Of a stretch of DNA of 12,687 bases, positions 6,006 through 12,687 are shown piece after piece (position 1 is the stretch's first letter; every line of letters begins with the position of its first letter). The stretch is taken from the NCBI GenBank assembly GCA_027353395.1, contig DAIEHU010000045.1:1-12687 (forward strand), in the 5' to 3' direction. The position numbers and the translations under genes were made by a program. This stretch comes from Desulfobacteraceae bacterium. Its GTDB lineage: Bacteria; Desulfobacterota; Desulfobacteria; Desulfobacterales; Desulfosalsimonadaceae. The notes under the pieces were generated by a model. That model did not search any database. It had not been told where the DNA came from and saw nothing but the letters and a program-made list of their open reading frames with translations.

Positions 6006-7220
6006 TTAAAATCTTACCTGATAACGGCGGGCTTCTTTTTCATTACCCAGGGCCGCATAAATCTCGCCGATGCGCTGATAGCAGTCTTCTCTGCTGTCCG
6101 GATCCTCCTGGGCGACTGAAAAATATAATTCCAGAACACGGGAAGACCTTTCCCCGGCGGCGAAACAAAGTTCGGCATATCTTCTCTTGACAAACGGATC
6201 GGTCCTCGCGCCGCAACTGGCGCACCCGGAAAGAATCCGGCTGTATATATCCTTTGCTTTTTCCGCATTCCCCGTGGCTTCAAAGGTTTTTGCAAGGGCC
6301 CGGGAAAGCAGCTCATTCTGGCCATACCGGCTTTGACAGGCCAAAAATATGGCTTTGGCGTCGGCATATCGTTCCAGTTGGAAATAGGTTTCACCCAAGA
6401 GCATTTGAACCGGAAATGTTTCCCTCAAGGATGCGGGACAGACTTCAATCCGGCGGACGGCGTCATCAAAATTCCCGGTGGCCCAGTCAATATCGCACAG
6501 CATCTGATACCCCCGCAATTCATCCGGATGGTTCTCGACAAATCGCGAAACCAGTTCCAAGGCCCGGTCATATTGACTCAGGTTCATGAGCGCGGTGGCA
6601 AGCTCCAGCGCAATCAACGGCCGCTCTTCCGGGTTTTCGGCAAAAGCGTCTGATAATTTCTTTGCGGCGGCTTTAAAGTCTCCATTATTTAAGGCGATAA
6701 ATCCTTCTTTAAATGCCGGGCCATAACTTTGATACGCTTCTCTGACCGGTTCAGGCGCCGCATTGCATAAAATGGCAAAATACGCTTCTTCATCGTCCAT
6801 GACATCGGCCGCAGGGACAGGATCGGGATGCGGCGAAGCAGGAACAATATCAGGCCTGTCAGGGGACATTACGTCGCCAAGCCGCACCATCGCGGACTTG
6901 ATTTCCTGTTTTAAATCCGGGTCGCCGGTCAGTTCCAGGGCCAGCCGGAACAGGTCTTCCGCTTCGGCAAAATTATGCGATTCCATGAGATGTCCGCCAT
7001 TTTGCAGATGGGCTCTGGCCAAGGCCTCTCTCGCGGCTCCGATTTTCTCCCGAAGCAAGGCAATGGCGTTTTGATTTTCCAGCCCTTTCCGCTCCGCTTT
7101 ATCCAGGGCCTTTTCATATTCCAGTTTCGCCTGGCCAAACTCAGCGGCGTTATAATACGCATCGCCTGCCCGTTCGATATCCTCCGGCGATTTGCCGGTG
7201 AAAAACCGCCATAATCCCAT
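6006..7220 (-). CDS. Tetratricopeptide (TPR) repeat protein, function unknown
   Basis: A 404-residue, soluble, alpha-helical repeat protein with no signal peptide or membrane segment. TPR-like units are visible at about 14-47 (AGDAYYNAAEFGQAKLEYEK), 72-98 (GGHLMESHNFAEAEDLFRLA), 168-198, 203-235 (ALMNLSQYDRALELVSRFVE), 271-298 (LLGETYFQLERYADAKAIF), 305-332 and 382-402 (IGEIYAALGNEKEARRYQV). A proline-rich, acidic linker at about 118-145 separates the first pair from the rest. A CASC pair (333-336) sits between two repeats and could bind metal, but no partner cysteine pair is obvious. The start has a strong site (AGGAGA, 5 bases upstream), and the gene begins 21 bases after glnS. TPR proteins serve as protein-protein scaffolds; the position next to an M23 protein and elongasome genes suggests, but does not show, an envelope role. 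Confidence 0.82.
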   Translation of the reverse strand: MGLWRFFTGKSPEDIERAGDAYYNAAEFGQAKLEYEKALDKAERKGLENQNAIALLREKIGAAREALARAHLQNGGHLMESHNFAEAEDLFRLALELTGDPDLKQEIKSAMVRLGDVMSPDRPDIVPASPHPDPVPAADVMDDEEAYFAILCNAAPEPVREAYQSYGPAFKEGFIALNNGDFKAAAKKLSDAFAENPEERPLIALELATALMNLSQYDRALELVSRFVENHPDELRGYQMLCDIDWATGNFDDAVRRIEVCPASLRETFPVQMLLGETYFQLERYADAKAIFLACQSRYGQNELLSRALAKTFEATGNAEKAKDIYSRILSGCASCGARTDPFVKRRYAELCFAAGERSSRVLELYFSVAQEDPDSREDCYQRIGEIYAALGNEKEARRYQVRF

Positions 7221-7241
7221 ATCATTCTCCTGAATGGATCA

Positions 7242-8954
7242 TTATTTTTGATGCTGATCCTTTATTTTCACCCACATATCCTTTAACGTGACAACCCGGT
7301 TAAACACCGGCCTACCGGGGACGCAATCCCGTATGTCAACGCAGAAATAACCGAGCCTTTCAAACTGGCAACTAAAGCCGGGCGGGGCGTCCGCAAGACT
7401 GGGTTCCACCTTGCACCCTGTCAGGGTCTGGACTGAACCGGCATTGAGGACCGCTTTGAAATCCTCCGCCGCAGCCGGATTCTCGACAGAAAAAAGTGTT
7501 TCATACAGACGGACCTGAGCGTCAATGGCATGCGCAGCCGACACCCAGTGAAGGGTGGCCTTTACTTTCCGGCCATCAGGCGCATCCCCGCCTCTGGTCG
7601 CCGGATCATAAGAACAGCGCAATTCAACGACCTCTCCGGTTTCGTTTTTGATCACTTCCGTGCATGTGATAAAATAGGCGTAGCGCAGCCGGACTTCCCG
7701 TCCGGGAGAAAGCCGGAAAAATTTTTTGGGCGGATTTTCCATAAAATCATCGCGCTCGATATATAACACCCTGGAAAACGGCAATTGGCGTGCTCCCATA
7801 TCCGGGTCTTCGGGATTGTTGACGGCTGTCAGCATTTCCGCCTGATCTTCCGGATAATTTTCGATCACCACCCGAAGCGGATTTAAAACCGCCATGACCC
7901 GATGGGCTTTTTTGTTCAGATCCTCCCGGATCACGTATTCCAGCAGGCCCAGATCCACCATGCTGTCGCGTTTTGCAACGCCGATACGATCGCAAAAATT
8001 TCTAATTGATTCAGGAGTATATCCTCTTCGGCGCAGTCCGGAAAGAGTGGGCATGCGCGGGTCATCCCATCCGGTTACATGCCCCCCGGTCACCAGTTCA
8101 ATCAGTTTGCGCTTGCTTAGCACCGTATAGCTTAAATTCAGTCGCGCAAATTCAATCTGCCGGGGATGATACACCTTCAGGGTGTCCAGAATCCAGTCAT
8201 AGAGCTCCCGGTTATTTTCAAACTCAAGGGTGCAGATGGAATGGGTGATCCCTTCAATGGAATCCGACAGACAATGAGCGAAATCATACATGGGGTATAT
8301 GCACCATTTGTCTCCAGTCCGGTGGTGATGGGCTTTCCGGATCCGGTATAACGCCGGATCCCGCATGACCATATTCGGAGCCGCCATGTCGATTTTCGCC
8401 CTCAGCACGCATTCGCCTTCATCAAGGCCGCCCTCTTTCATTTTTTGAAACAACGCCAGATTCTCATCCACCGACCGGTTGCGAAAAGGACTGTCCTTGC
8501 CGGGTTCAGTGAGGGTTCCCCGGTAACGCCGGATGTCTTCCGCGCTCAAACTGTCAACATAGGCCTTGCCCATCCGGATCAACCGCACGGCATAATCATA
8601 AAGCCGGTCAAAATAGTCAGAGGTAAAATACCGGTGGTCTTTCCAGTCAAACCCCAGCCACCGGACATCGGCTTTAATGGATTCCACATACTCCACTTCT
8701 TCCTTTTCCGGATTGGTGTCATCAAACCTTAGATGGCAATCACCATGATAGTCGATGGAAAGGCCGAAATTCAGGCAAATGGACTTGGCGTGGCCGATAT
8801 GCAGGTATCCGTTGGGTTCCGGTGGAAACCGGGTAATGACACGGCCGTCATATTTGCCGGTCCGCGTGTCCTCTTCAATAATATGCCGGATAAAGTTCGG
8901 CGGAGCGGACGGGATTCTATTTTCTAAATTATTTCCGGTAGATGAACCTGACAT
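7242..8954 (-). CDS. glnS: Glutaminyl-tRNA synthetase
   Basis: Class I aminoacyl-tRNA synthetase that charges tRNA-Gln with glutamine in the cytoplasm. At 570 residues it is close to the E. coli enzyme (about 554). The HIGH motif lies in PEPNGYLHIGHAKSI (His52-His55) and the KMSKS equivalent is VLSKRKL (278-284), the form typical of GlnRS rather than GluRS. Other GlnRS-like blocks are LRFDDTNPEKE (about 75-85), YPMYDFAHCLSDSIEGITHS (220-239) and the two beta-barrel anticodon-binding domains from about 345 onward (DDFMENPPKKFFRLSPGREV; FERLGYFCVD). It has no N-terminal YqeY-like extension and no C-terminal extra domain. The start has AGGAGA ten bases upstream. It lies 32 bases after mrdA with no terminator between, so it may be read from the mre promoter. 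Presence of GlnRS implies direct Gln-tRNA charging rather than sole use of the GatCAB route. Confidence 0.98.
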   Translation of the reverse strand: MSGSSTGNNLENRIPSAPPNFIRHIIEEDTRTGKYDGRVITRFPPEPNGYLHIGHAKSICLNFGLSIDYHGDCHLRFDDTNPEKEEVEYVESIKADVRWLGFDWKDHRYFTSDYFDRLYDYAVRLIRMGKAYVDSLSAEDIRRYRGTLTEPGKDSPFRNRSVDENLALFQKMKEGGLDEGECVLRAKIDMAAPNMVMRDPALYRIRKAHHHRTGDKWCIYPMYDFAHCLSDSIEGITHSICTLEFENNRELYDWILDTLKVYHPRQIEFARLNLSYTVLSKRKLIELVTGGHVTGWDDPRMPTLSGLRRRGYTPESIRNFCDRIGVAKRDSMVDLGLLEYVIREDLNKKAHRVMAVLNPLRVVIENYPEDQAEMLTAVNNPEDPDMGARQLPFSRVLYIERDDFMENPPKKFFRLSPGREVRLRYAYFITCTEVIKNETGEVVELRCSYDPATRGGDAPDGRKVKATLHWVSAAHAIDAQVRLYETLFSVENPAAAEDFKAVLNAGSVQTLTGCKVEPSLADAPPGFSCQFERLGYFCVDIRDCVPGRPVFNRVVTLKDMWVKIKDQHQK

Positions 8955-8986
8955 GGTGTGTCAATCTCCTGTCATTTTTTTGGGAT

Positions 8987-10918
8987 TTATGGCGCTGCCG
9001 GAACCGAAGTCTGGTTTGCCATACCTTTCAAATAAGAAACTATCATCTCCTTCGCCACCGGTCCCGCGCCGCTGGCCCCATGTTCTCCATGTTCAACCAG
9101 AACACAAACGGCGATTTTGGGATGCTCGGAAGGCGCGTACCCCACAAACCAGGCGTGAGATTTATATATATTTCTGCCGCCCTTATTGGGCCCCTCTTTT
9201 TCCATGGCGCGGCTGACCACCTGTGCGGTTCCGGTTTTGCCGCTGATCTGCAGCCGGCTATCAAAAACATAACCGTGGGCGGTTCCCTGGGGGATATTCA
9301 CCGCCTGCAGCAATCCTTGCCGGATCAGCTCCAGCGAATGCCGGTCGACTGGCAGTTTTCCCCGTATCTCCGGCGCTCCGGTGATGACAGCATCGCCTTC
9401 AACCGTATTCACGGACTTGACGATTTCGGGTTTTAACAACGTGCCGCCGTTCGCCACCGCACTGAACATGACCAGAAGCTGTAACGGGGTCACCAGATTA
9501 TACCCCTGGCCAATGGCGATGGAGAGATTCTCCCCTCCCTGCCAGGGTGTTCCGATGCGTTTTTTTTTCCAGGCGGCGGTGGGAATTAATCCGTCCGCTT
9601 CATTATCCATTTCGATACCGGTTTGCGCGCCAAGACCGCATTTTGCAGCATACCTGGCAAGCCGGTCCACACCGAGTCTGATGCCGCAATTATAAAAAAA
9701 AACATCGCAGGACTGGGCAAGCGCACTTACGACATCCACACGGCCATGCCCCTGTTTTCTCCAGCATCCGTAATCGCGGCCGCCATAGTTGTAACTGCCG
9801 GAACAAAAAAAAGTGATATCCTGGCCGATAATCCCCTCTCCCAGCGCCGCCATGGCTGTCACCACTTTATACGTCGATGCCGGCGGGTATTCGCCCTGAA
9901 TGGCCCGGTTTAACATGGGCCGATCCGGATTGGACATCAACACCTTCCATTTGCCCGTTGAAATACCGCCGATAAAATCATTCTGGTCAAATGTCGGGCT
10001 GTTGGCCATCGCCAGTATTTCTCCGGTCGCCGGGTCCATGGCGATGGCCACCCCCACTTTACCCTGAAGCAATGTATCGGCGGTATGCTGCAATGCATAG
10101 TCGATGGTTAAAAAAAGACTGTCCCCCGATACCGGCGGAACAGTATCCAAAACCTCAACCATCTGGCCTCTGGCGTTGACCTGAACAATTCTGCCGCCGG
10201 AAACCCCGCTTAAATACGAATCAAAGGATTTTTCCACACCAGACCGGCCGGTTACATCCCCGCTCCTTTTATCCGGATACAAATTCCGGTTGATTTCATC
10301 AACATTAATCTCACCCAGATAGCCGATCAAATGCGCGGCAAGTCCTGGATAGATATAATTTCTCCGGGCATTGGCCTCAATAACAATCCCAGGAAGATCA
10401 AACTGATGCGCGGATATGCGGGCCAGCGCATCCCGGCCGATATCCCGTTTCAGCAAAACCGGCTGATATCCATACCCCATGGATTTTTTCTGGATGGTTT
10501 TTTGAATTTCATCTGCAAATTCTGGAACATATTGAATTAATTTGTTAATTGTTGCATCGATCGGCTTTGCGTCTGACGGGATCACCGTTAAATCAAACGA
10601 TGGGCTGTTTTCCACAAGCAGCTTGCCGGAACGATCCAGTATCAGTCCCCGGACGGCATTGACGCGCTGCATGCGGACGCAATTGTTTTTAGACAAATTA
10701 TAATAATAATCCCCAAGATATATCTGCAAATAGAACAGACGGGCCGCCAGAAGGCCGAACGCGATCAATACAATGATCATCAGGCCGAACAGCCGCCGCC
10801 GGTACCAGTGACCGTCAACAGCATGAAAACATTTATAAAGTTCATTTTCCTGAGTCATCGCCTGTATGGATATGGAATGATGCCGGCCGATGCGGCGTTT
10901 CTGAAGTTTCATCATCAC
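8987..10918 (-). CDS. mrdA: Penicillin-binding protein 2 (elongasome transpeptidase)
   Basis: Class B penicillin-binding protein that cross-links peptidoglycan during lateral wall growth, anchored in the inner membrane with its catalytic domain in the periplasm. A single N-terminal membrane helix (about 44-67) follows the basic segment WYRRRLFG. The non-catalytic pedestal includes VNAVRGLILDRSGKLLVEN and the GRSGVEKSFDSYLSG block (about 224-238). The active-site motifs are complete: STYK (Ser348), SCD (403-405) and KTGTA (561-565). At 643 residues it is slightly long. The printed start is GTG at 10918, in a run GTG-ATG-ATG whose first bases overlap the mreD stop; ATGs at 10915 and 10912 are equally possible, and the ATG at residue 21 (MTQENELY) would give a more usual N-terminus. 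Three 8-9 base A/T homopolymers lie within the gene. The partner glycosyltransferase gene rodA is not in the window. Confidence 0.96.
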   Translation of the reverse strand: MMMKLQKRRIGRHHSISIQAMTQENELYKCFHAVDGHWYRRRLFGLMIIVLIAFGLLAARLFYLQIYLGDYYYNLSKNNCVRMQRVNAVRGLILDRSGKLLVENSPSFDLTVIPSDAKPIDATINKLIQYVPEFADEIQKTIQKKSMGYGYQPVLLKRDIGRDALARISAHQFDLPGIVIEANARRNYIYPGLAAHLIGYLGEINVDEINRNLYPDKRSGDVTGRSGVEKSFDSYLSGVSGGRIVQVNARGQMVEVLDTVPPVSGDSLFLTIDYALQHTADTLLQGKVGVAIAMDPATGEILAMANSPTFDQNDFIGGISTGKWKVLMSNPDRPMLNRAIQGEYPPASTYKVVTAMAALGEGIIGQDITFFCSGSYNYGGRDYGCWRKQGHGRVDVVSALAQSCDVFFYNCGIRLGVDRLARYAAKCGLGAQTGIEMDNEADGLIPTAAWKKKRIGTPWQGGENLSIAIGQGYNLVTPLQLLVMFSAVANGGTLLKPEIVKSVNTVEGDAVITGAPEIRGKLPVDRHSLELIRQGLLQAVNIPQGTAHGYVFDSRLQISGKTGTAQVVSRAMEKEGPNKGGRNIYKSHAWFVGYAPSEHPKIAVCVLVEHGEHGASGAGPVAKEMIVSYLKGMANQTSVPAAP

Positions 10919-11430
10919 ACGCCGGGTTTCAATCCCCTGAGGACGAACTGATCCAGATGTTTAAATCCGTAACCCAAAATGAAATAAAACAGCGGGACGG
11001 TCACAACAGCCCACGCCACTTGCATCAAAACGGTTTGAAGCGAGTGGAGCGCCATATCAAGCCTCACCGCCTGTATCGACGTCAACAGGCTAAAAATACA
11101 ATATTCGATTAAAATCCCGATGATGGTGACGATTTGAAACAGCGCCATGTTTAGAACGTGAAAATATTTTTTGGATCTCTGAAATACCAGAAAAATGATG
11201 GTATAAGTGATGAAATAAAATCCCGGCGGCGCTTCGGACAGTATATCCATAACGACCCCGGCGATAATGATGGCCGGAAATCCTGTTTTATATGGACGGA
11301 ACAGGGTTAAATAGACCACCGCCGGAATCAGGATATCATACAGGGACAACGTGCAGGGAAGGCTTGAAAAAATCGTTGTTTGCAGACCGATCAGCAAGAC
11401 GAAAAAAAAGACGCTCCCCGCAAATCGCAT
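10915..11430 (-). CDS. mreD: Rod shape-determining membrane protein MreD
   Basis: Small inner-membrane protein of the elongasome, 171 residues, with several hydrophobic helices at about 5-24, 32-46, 52-65, 70-85, 95-118 and 133-154. Sequence identity in this family is low, but the motif IIIAGVVMDILSEAPPGFYF (about 54-73), with Asp and Gly-Phe in the helix-loop, matches the conserved MreD/ECF-like core (GxxxDxxxxxPxG). Position between mreC and mrdA supports the call strongly. Its ATG overlaps the mreC stop by one base (TAATG), and its TGA overlaps the mrdA start, so translation of the three genes is probably coupled. It acts with MreC to link cytoplasmic MreB to periplasmic PBP2. Confidence 0.93.
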   Translation of the reverse strand: MRFAGSVFFFVLLIGLQTTIFSSLPCTLSLYDILIPAVVYLTLFRPYKTGFPAIIIAGVVMDILSEAPPGFYFITYTIIFLVFQRSKKYFHVLNMALFQIVTIIGILIEYCIFSLLTSIQAVRLDMALHSLQTVLMQVAWAVVTVPLFYFILGYGFKHLDQFVLRGLKPGV

Positions 11431-12269
11431 TACGGCTCGCTCTCAAAATCATAAGTGCCAGGATTTAAAATAATCATGATCTCTTCAAGTTTTTGAAAAT
11501 TTACATAAGGGGTCAGCTCAATATTCTGGAACATTCCGGAATTTTTACGAATCACCTTTGACACAAACCCCACCCGCAACCCTTTGGGATAAATGCCGTC
11601 AAATCCGGAAGTCACCACCACATCTCCGACCATGACATCATTTTGCCGCAGGGCGTAATCCAGACGGCATAAACCGGTGCCCATCCCCTGGGCGATGCCA
11701 CGGGTGCGGTTTTTCTGCACAAGGGAATCCACGGAGCTGTTCCGGTCGATAATCAGCAGGATTTTCGCATAGCCGGCGGACGCCTCCAGCACATATCCGA
11801 CAATACCTTCACAGGCAATCGCGGGGCAGCCCCGGTGAACACCGTCATTCTCGCCTTTATTGATGATGATGCTGTTAAACCAGGGGGAAGGATCCTGGGC
11901 GATGACTTCCGCCGCCAGGAGCGTGAACGGGCTCTGGTCTTTCAGCGCGACAAATTTTCTGAGACGCTGATTGGCGATGGCGATTTCCGTGCATTCATTA
12001 TTTCGAGACTCCGCCAGGGCCAACTGTTTTTTAAGCGCATCGTTTTCCCTGGCGGCATGTGTCAAAAAAATATAATGCGACCCTAACGCGCCGATATAAC
12101 GGACAGATGAAGAGATAGCGGCCTGAATGGGGCACATCACCGATAAGACGGTCCGCACCGCAAGGCCATTCACAGCAGAGGTTCGAATATAACGGAATGA
12201 AAAAACAATCACAATCAGCGCGATTAAAACAATCGCGCCGCCAAAGGTAATCGTCTTTTTTGAAAACAT
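11430..12269 (-). CDS. mreC: Rod shape-determining protein MreC
   Basis: Bitopic inner-membrane protein whose periplasmic part forms filaments and activates PBP2. The 279-residue length is normal. One N-terminal membrane helix (about 8-25) is followed by a predicted coiled coil (about 66-110, ARENDALKKQLALAESRN) and the beta-rich domain. Family blocks include AEVIAQDPSPWFNSIIINKG (about 120-139), the GIVGYVLEASAGYAKILLI segment (155-173), DRNSSVDSLVQKNRTRGIAQG (175-195) and DVVVTSGFDGIYPKGLRVGFV (about 216-236). It begins 3 bases after the mreB stop without a clear ribosome site, which fits translational coupling. It ends overlapping mreD by one base. Confidence 0.97.
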   Translation of the reverse strand: MFSKKTITFGGAIVLIALIVIVFSFRYIRTSAVNGLAVRTVLSVMCPIQAAISSSVRYIGALGSHYIFLTHAARENDALKKQLALAESRNNECTEIAIANQRLRKFVALKDQSPFTLLAAEVIAQDPSPWFNSIIINKGENDGVHRGCPAIACEGIVGYVLEASAGYAKILLIIDRNSSVDSLVQKNRTRGIAQGMGTGLCRLDYALRQNDVMVGDVVVTSGFDGIYPKGLRVGFVSKVIRKNSGMFQNIELTPYVNFQKLEEIMIILNPGTYDFESEP

Positions 12270-12272
12270 GGA

Positions 12273-12687
12273 TTAATCAATTACGACCTGTCGAAGGATG
12301 TCAAGACTATCAAGGGTCATTCCTGAACCTAACGCCACGGTTGACAGAGGGTCCGCCGCCACCGTAATCGGCAGACCGGTTTCTTCACGAAGCAGTTTAT
12401 CCAGATTCTTTAAAAGAGCGCCGCCACCGGTTAATGCAATGCCTCTGTCGACAATATCCGCCGCCAGCTCCGGCGGGGTTTGTTCCAAAGCGATTTTTGT
12501 GATTTCAACAATTGCGTCAACCTGCTCGGATATCGCCACCCGGATTTCTTCTGAGTCAATCGCCAATATTTTGGGAATGCCGGAAACCAGATCCCGGCCC
12601 TTGACTTCCATGGTTTCAAAATTTTCCGAATCCGGATATGCGTTTCCAATGGTTATTTTAATCAGTTCAGCAGTTCTGTCACCAATG
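12273..12687 (-). CDS. mreB: Rod shape-determining protein MreB, C-terminal 137 residues (5' end outside window)
   Basis: Bacterial actin that organises lateral wall synthesis on the cytoplasmic face of the membrane. The frame is open from the right window edge; the visible part starts IGDRTAELIKITIGNAYPDS and runs through VKGRDLVSGIPK, the ALEQTPPELAADIVDRGIAL helix and TGGGALLKNLDKLLREETGL, the conserved nucleotide-binding block of actin-fold proteins. It ends PLSTVALGSGMTLDSLDILR, typical of the MreB C-terminus. About 200-210 N-terminal residues are missing, as full-length MreB is about 340-350. An internal ATG at 12611 is not the start, since the conserved sequence continues upstream of it. 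It heads the mreBCD-mrdA cluster. Confidence 0.97.
   Translation of the reverse strand, partial: IGDRTAELIKITIGNAYPDSENFETMEVKGRDLVSGIPKILAIDSEEIRVAISEQVDAIVEITKIALEQTPPELAADIVDRGIALTGGGALLKNLDKLLREETGLPITVAADPLSTVALGSGMTLDSLDILRQVVID

Noticed and set aside
8942..9436. 164-codon open frame on the plus strand
   Set aside because: Antisense to the end of mrdA and the mrdA-glnS gap, with no ribosome site or family resemblance seen.

Overview
This 12.7 kb window is densely coding, and every gene I can support lies on the minus strand, so it reads from right (12687) to left (1). The gene content and protein style suggest a free-living Gram-negative bacterium, most likely an anaerobe of the Desulfobacterota (Desulfobacterales-like deltaproteobacteria). 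The clues are a MreBCD/PBP2 elongasome cluster, a eukaryote-type GlnRS, and a Liv-type ABC transporter next to a stand-alone tandem-ACT protein, an arrangement I associate with that group. The taxonomic call is inference. Base composition looks uniform at about half GC. I see no mobile elements, CRISPR arrays, tRNA or rRNA genes.

Layout in transcription order. (1) 12687-8987 holds the rod-shape/elongation module: the 3' end of mreB, then mreC, mreD and mrdA (PBP2), coupled by a 3 nt gap, a TAATG overlap and a start that overlaps the mreD stop. (2) 8954-7242 is glnS, where rodA would often be expected. (3) 7220-4513 is a run of three closely spaced accessory genes: a cytoplasmic TPR protein, an M23/LytM-fold protein with a complete zinc-site motif set but no visible signal peptide, and an alpha/beta hydrolase with a complete catalytic triad. 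(4) An 84 nt gap with a good sigma70-like promoter candidate precedes argC (arginine biosynthesis). The argC stop forms an ATGA overlap with a possible start of the tandem-ACT gene. (5) 2894-1 is a Liv-type amino-acid (or related organic acid) ABC transporter: binding protein, then a strong intrinsic terminator, then the permeases livH and livM. livM runs off the left edge, and the ATPases (livG/livF) presumably lie beyond it.

How they work together: the right half builds the lateral cell wall (MreB filament, MreC/MreD membrane scaffold, PBP2 transpeptidase). The left half appears to be an amino-acid acquisition and sensing module (ArgC, ACT sensor, Liv transporter). The terminator between the binding-protein gene and livH fits the usual need for more periplasmic receptor than permease. 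Three start sites were set from sequence evidence: GTG at 2894 for livK, ATG at 1630 for livH and ATG at 3370 for the ACT protein.

I found no convincing undescribed system. The points most worth a second look are the terminator inside the liv operon, the signal-less M23 protein beside elongasome genes, the argC-ACT-liv arrangement and the missing rodA.
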